From Flavobacteriaceae bacterium UJ101 (lineage in GTDB: Bacteria > Bacteroidota > Bacteroidia > Flavobacteriales > UJ101), in NCBI GenBank assembly GCA_001880285.1, contig CP016269.1, forward strand, positions 124,001-188,000: DNA of 64,000 bases, in the 5' to 3' direction. Each line of letters starts with the position of its first letter. The stretch's first letter is position 1. A program made the position numbers and the translations under genes. This document shows positions 61,482 to 64,000 of this stretch, one piece after another. A model generated the notes under the pieces. That model worked only from the letters and a program-made list of their open reading frames with translations, searched no databases and was not told the DNA's origin.

Positions 61482-63173
61482 ATGTCAGACGATAAGAAAA
61501 TTATTTTTTCCATGACGGGCGTTAGCAAAACGTATCAGTCTACAGGGAAACAAGTACTAAAAAATATTTATTTAAGTTTTTTTTACGGAGCTAAAATTGG
61601 AATTTTAGGTTTAAATGGATCAGGTAAATCTACTTTATTAAAAATTATTGCAGGTTTAGATAAAAACTATCAAGGAGATGTTGTTTTTACAGGAGGATAT
61701 TCTGTTGGGTATTTAGCCCAAGAACCTGTATTAGATGAAGAAAAAACCGTTTTAGATATTGTAAAAGAAGGAGCTGCTGAAGCAGTTGCTGCTCTAGAAG
61801 AATATAACAAAATTAACGATGATTTTGCTTTACCTGAGGTGTATGAAAATCCAGAAAAAATGGAACAACTCATGAATCGACAAGCAGAATTACAAGATAT
61901 TATTGATGCAACCAATGCTTGGGAATTAGAAACCACATTAGAAATTGCTATGGATGCTTTACGAACACCTGACCCTGATAAAAAGATTAAAGTACTTTCT
62001 GGGGGAGAACGTCGACGTGTAGCTTTATGTCGTTTATTATTACAAAAACCTGATGTGCTATTATTGGATGAGCCAACAAACCATTTAGATGCCGAATCGG
62101 TACATTGGCTGGAACAACATCTACAACAATACCAAGGAACCGTTATTGCCGTAACGCACGACCGTTATTTCTTAGACAATATTGCAGGTTGGATTCTAGA
62201 ATTAGACCGAGGTGAAGGAATTCCTTGGAAAGGAAATTATTCTTCTTGGTTAGATCAAAAAGCAAAACGTTTAGCTACAGAACAAAAACAAGCATCAAAA
62301 CGTCAAAAAACATTAGAACGAGAATTAGAATGGGTACGAATGTCTCCTAAAGGACGTCAATCCAAATCAAAAGCACGTTTGGCTAATTATGATAAATTGA
62401 TGAGCCAAGACCAAAAACAATTAGATGAAAAACTTGAAATTTATATTCCAAATGGACCTCGTTTAGGAACCAATGTTATCGAAGCTAAAAATGTTTCAAA
62501 GGCGTATGATGACAAATTGTTATATGAAGATCTAAACTTTAATTTACCTCAAGCAGGAATTGTAGGTATCATCGGTCCTAATGGAGCAGGTAAATCTACT
62601 ATTTTTAGAATGATTATGGATGAAGTAGAACCTGATCAAGGAGAATTTATCGTTGGTGAAACAGCTAAAGTGGCTTATGTTGATCAAAATCACGTAAATA
62701 TAGATTCTGAAAAATCCATTTGGGAAAATTTTTCAGAAGGACAAGACTTAGTAATGATGGGTGGACGCCAAGTCAATTCAAGAGCTTATTTGAGTCGTTT
62801 TAATTTTAGTGGTTCTGAACAAAATAAAAAAGTAAAAGAACTTTCTGGTGGAGAACGAAATCGTTTACATTTAGCTATGACTTTAAAAGAAGAAGGTAAT
62901 GTTTTATTACTTGATGAGCCTACTAATGATTTAGATGTGAACACATTACGAGCATTAGAAGAAGGACTGGAAAACTTTGCAGGATGTGCCGTTGTTATTT
63001 CACATGATCGCTGGTTCTTAGACCGTGTTTGTACACACATCTTAGCTTTTGAAGGAGATTCTCAAGTTTATTTCTTTGAAGGAAGCTTCTCTGAATATGA
63101 AGAAAACAAAAAGAAACGATTAGGTGGTGATTTAACTCCAAAACGAATTAAATATAAAAAATTAACACGTTAA
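61482..63173 (+). CDS. ettA: ABC-F protein EttA, energy-dependent translational throttle
   Basis: The 563-residue protein has two ABC domains: GLNGSGKST with LSGGERRRVALCR and LLLDEPTNHLDAESVHWL, then GPNGAGKST with LSGGERNRLHLAM and LLLDEPTNDLDV. Between them lies the linker (WVRMSPKGRQSKSKARLANYD) that reaches the ribosomal P-site tRNA, and the arm insertion is present in domain one. EttA gates the first translation steps according to the ATP/ADP ratio. No membrane segments. A strong terminator follows. Confidence 0.95.
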   Translation: MSDDKKIIFSMTGVSKTYQSTGKQVLKNIYLSFFYGAKIGILGLNGSGKSTLLKIIAGLDKNYQGDVVFTGGYSVGYLAQEPVLDEEKTVLDIVKEGAAEAVAALEEYNKINDDFALPEVYENPEKMEQLMNRQAELQDIIDATNAWELETTLEIAMDALRTPDPDKKIKVLSGGERRRVALCRLLLQKPDVLLLDEPTNHLDAESVHWLEQHLQQYQGTVIAVTHDRYFLDNIAGWILELDRGEGIPWKGNYSSWLDQKAKRLATEQKQASKRQKTLERELEWVRMSPKGRQSKSKARLANYDKLMSQDQKQLDEKLEIYIPNGPRLGTNVIEAKNVSKAYDDKLLYEDLNFNLPQAGIVGIIGPNGAGKSTIFRMIMDEVEPDQGEFIVGETAKVAYVDQNHVNIDSEKSIWENFSEGQDLVMMGGRQVNSRAYLSRFNFSGSEQNKKVKELSGGERNRLHLAMTLKEEGNVLLLDEPTNDLDVNTLRALEEGLENFAGCAVVISHDRWFLDRVCTHILAFEGDSQVYFFEGSFSEYEENKKKRLGGDLTPKRIKYKKLTR

Positions 63174-63201
63174 ATAGTTTTCAATTAATAACAACATAAA
63201 A

Positions 63202-63249
63202 AATAAAATCTCCTTTAAAAATACTTATTATTTAAAGGAGATTTTTTAT
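63202..63249. terminator. Bidirectional terminator between ettA and pyc
   Basis: AAAATCTCCTTTAAA/TTTAAAGGAGATTTT is a 15-bp perfect stem (63205-63219 with 63231-63245) with an 11-base loop. Confidence 0.9.
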
Positions 63250-63265
63250 CATATAATTTTTAAAA

Positions 63266-64000
63266 TTACTTCTTCAATACCATAACTAAATCTTCTGAAT
63301 TAATCATGGTTCCTTCTTTTAGAATAACTTTTTCTATTTCAGCATCTTCACTTGCTGCAATAGTGGTTTCCATCTTCATAGCTTCAATAATAAACAAAGG
63401 ATCGTTTTTCTTTACTTTTTGTCCTTCACTCACCAATACAGTTGATAATAACCCTTGTAAAGGAGCTCCAATTTGTTTTGAATCTGACTTATCAGCTTTA
63501 ACATGAACTACTTTATTAATTTCAATAGAACGATCTTGCACCACGACATTCCTCGTTTGACCATTCACTTTAAAGAATACTATAACTTTTCCTTCATAAT
63601 CAGGTTCTCCTATTGAAACTAACTCAATCAATAATGTTTTTCCTTTGTCTAATTCCACAATGATTTCTTCTCCAGGAACCATTCCATAGAAAAAATTTTT
63701 TGTGGGAATATTTGTTACATTTCCATATTTAAGATGATGATTATACGCTTCTAAAAAAACTTTAGGATATAATTTGTAAGAAAGAAAATCAGTTATTTCA
63801 AGTTCTCTTCCCATACCCTTTTTAAATAGTTCCACAAAATTTTTAAATTCTTCCTCAAATTCAATAGGTTCAAGCTTGGCATTAGGGCGATCTGTGTAAG
63901 GCTTTTGATCTTTTAAAACCATTTTTTGAATATCTTTTGGAAAACCTTCAACAGGTTGACCTAAATCTCCTTTGAAGAAACTCTCTACCGATTGTGGAAA
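63266..64000 (-). CDS. pyc: Pyruvate carboxylase, C-terminal part (5' end outside window)
   Basis: The frame is open to the window edge; 244 residues are visible. The segment FFKGDLGQPVEGFPKDIQKMVLK and the following PYTDRP are the carboxyltransferase-tail signature of pyruvate carboxylase. After the allosteric/PT part (VPGEEIIVELDKGKTLLIELVSIGEPDYEG) comes the biotin carrier domain with the biotinylated lysine in IIEAMKMETTI. It makes oxaloacetate from pyruvate, biotin and ATP. The biotin carboxylase half lies beyond 64000. Confidence 0.93.
   Translation of the reverse strand, partial: FPQSVESFFKGDLGQPVEGFPKDIQKMVLKDQKPYTDRPNAKLEPIEFEEEFKNFVELFKKGMGRELEITDFLSYKLYPKVFLEAYNHHLKYGNVTNIPTKNFFYGMVPGEEIIVELDKGKTLLIELVSIGEPDYEGKVIVFFKVNGQTRNVVVQDRSIEINKVVHVKADKSDSKQIGAPLQGLLSTVLVSEGQKVKKNDPLFIIEAMKMETTIAASEDAEIEKVILKEGTMINSEDLVMVLKK

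Noticed and set aside
1-64000. CRISPR arrays, insertion sequences, integrons, rRNA or tRNA genes
   Set aside because: No regularly spaced repeats, transposase motifs or recognisable RNA genes were seen on either strand by reading; a covariance-model search would be the decisive check for tRNAs.

Overview
The window comes from an AT-rich member of the Bacteroidota, class Flavobacteriia. The evidence is direct: a TonB-dependent receptor ending in Phe, a GldA-type ABC ATPase, an OstA-like protein, an RpoD without region 1.1, secreted proteins that start their mature part with QVGI(G), and promoters of the TTTG-N19/20-TAnnTTTG type. Genus cannot be told from the sequence alone. No tRNA, rRNA, CRISPR array, insertion sequence or transposase was seen.

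Layout. 0-10.4 kb: end of a TonB receptor, metX behind a methionine-coded attenuator, a giant AsmA-like envelope protein, a Spy-like lipoprotein, glgX and gldA. 10.5-13.5 kb: translation genes rplM-rpsI-rpsB-tsf. 13.5-25.2 kb: a surface-polysaccharide/LPS region with a Kdo-kinase-like protein, a GT9, three GT2, a GT4 and a GT39 transferase, rfbC, a LAB_N membrane protein, ugd and a nucleotide-sugar epimerase, interrupted by a frameshifted lipoprotein gene and a palindromic repeat. 25.2-33.8 kb: rpoD, a Cys/Met-metabolism PLP enzyme, DUF1456, an FAD oxidoreductase, a methyltransferase, a NlpE/META lipoprotein, a cold-shock protein, a sirtuin and a DUF937 protein. 33.9-36.3 kb: trpEG behind a Trp-Trp leader peptide, and a small Cys-rich protein. 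36.3-52.1 kb: ferritin, a FabK-like flavoenzyme, a class III aminotransferase, an OstA-like protein, a Fur-type regulator, fhs, a RelA/SpoT enzyme, aspS, a DEAD-box helicase and redox enzymes. 58.9-64 kb: an M13 peptidase, ettA and the end of pyruvate carboxylase.

Two amino-acid attenuators are readable base by base. Upstream of metX there is a promoter, a 17-residue leader with five Met codons (four in the first five positions), an 11-bp antiterminator pairing and a 14-bp terminator hairpin ending just before the start codon. Upstream of trpE there is a short leader with tandem Trp codons followed by an 8-bp terminator. Both fit control by ribosome stalling at scarce charged tRNA.

The most distinctive accessory region is 52.1-58.9 kb. 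Three tandem paralogous secreted proteins (jelly-roll-like C-termini, conserved cysteine pair) lie on the + strand, a Crp/Fnr-family regulator follows, and three more QVGI-type fibre-like exported proteins lie convergently on the - strand. Palindromes sit in front of both gene sets, one of them with CRP-like geometry, and a long imperfect inverted repeat precedes the regulator. This looks like a regulated surface-structure locus of unknown function.
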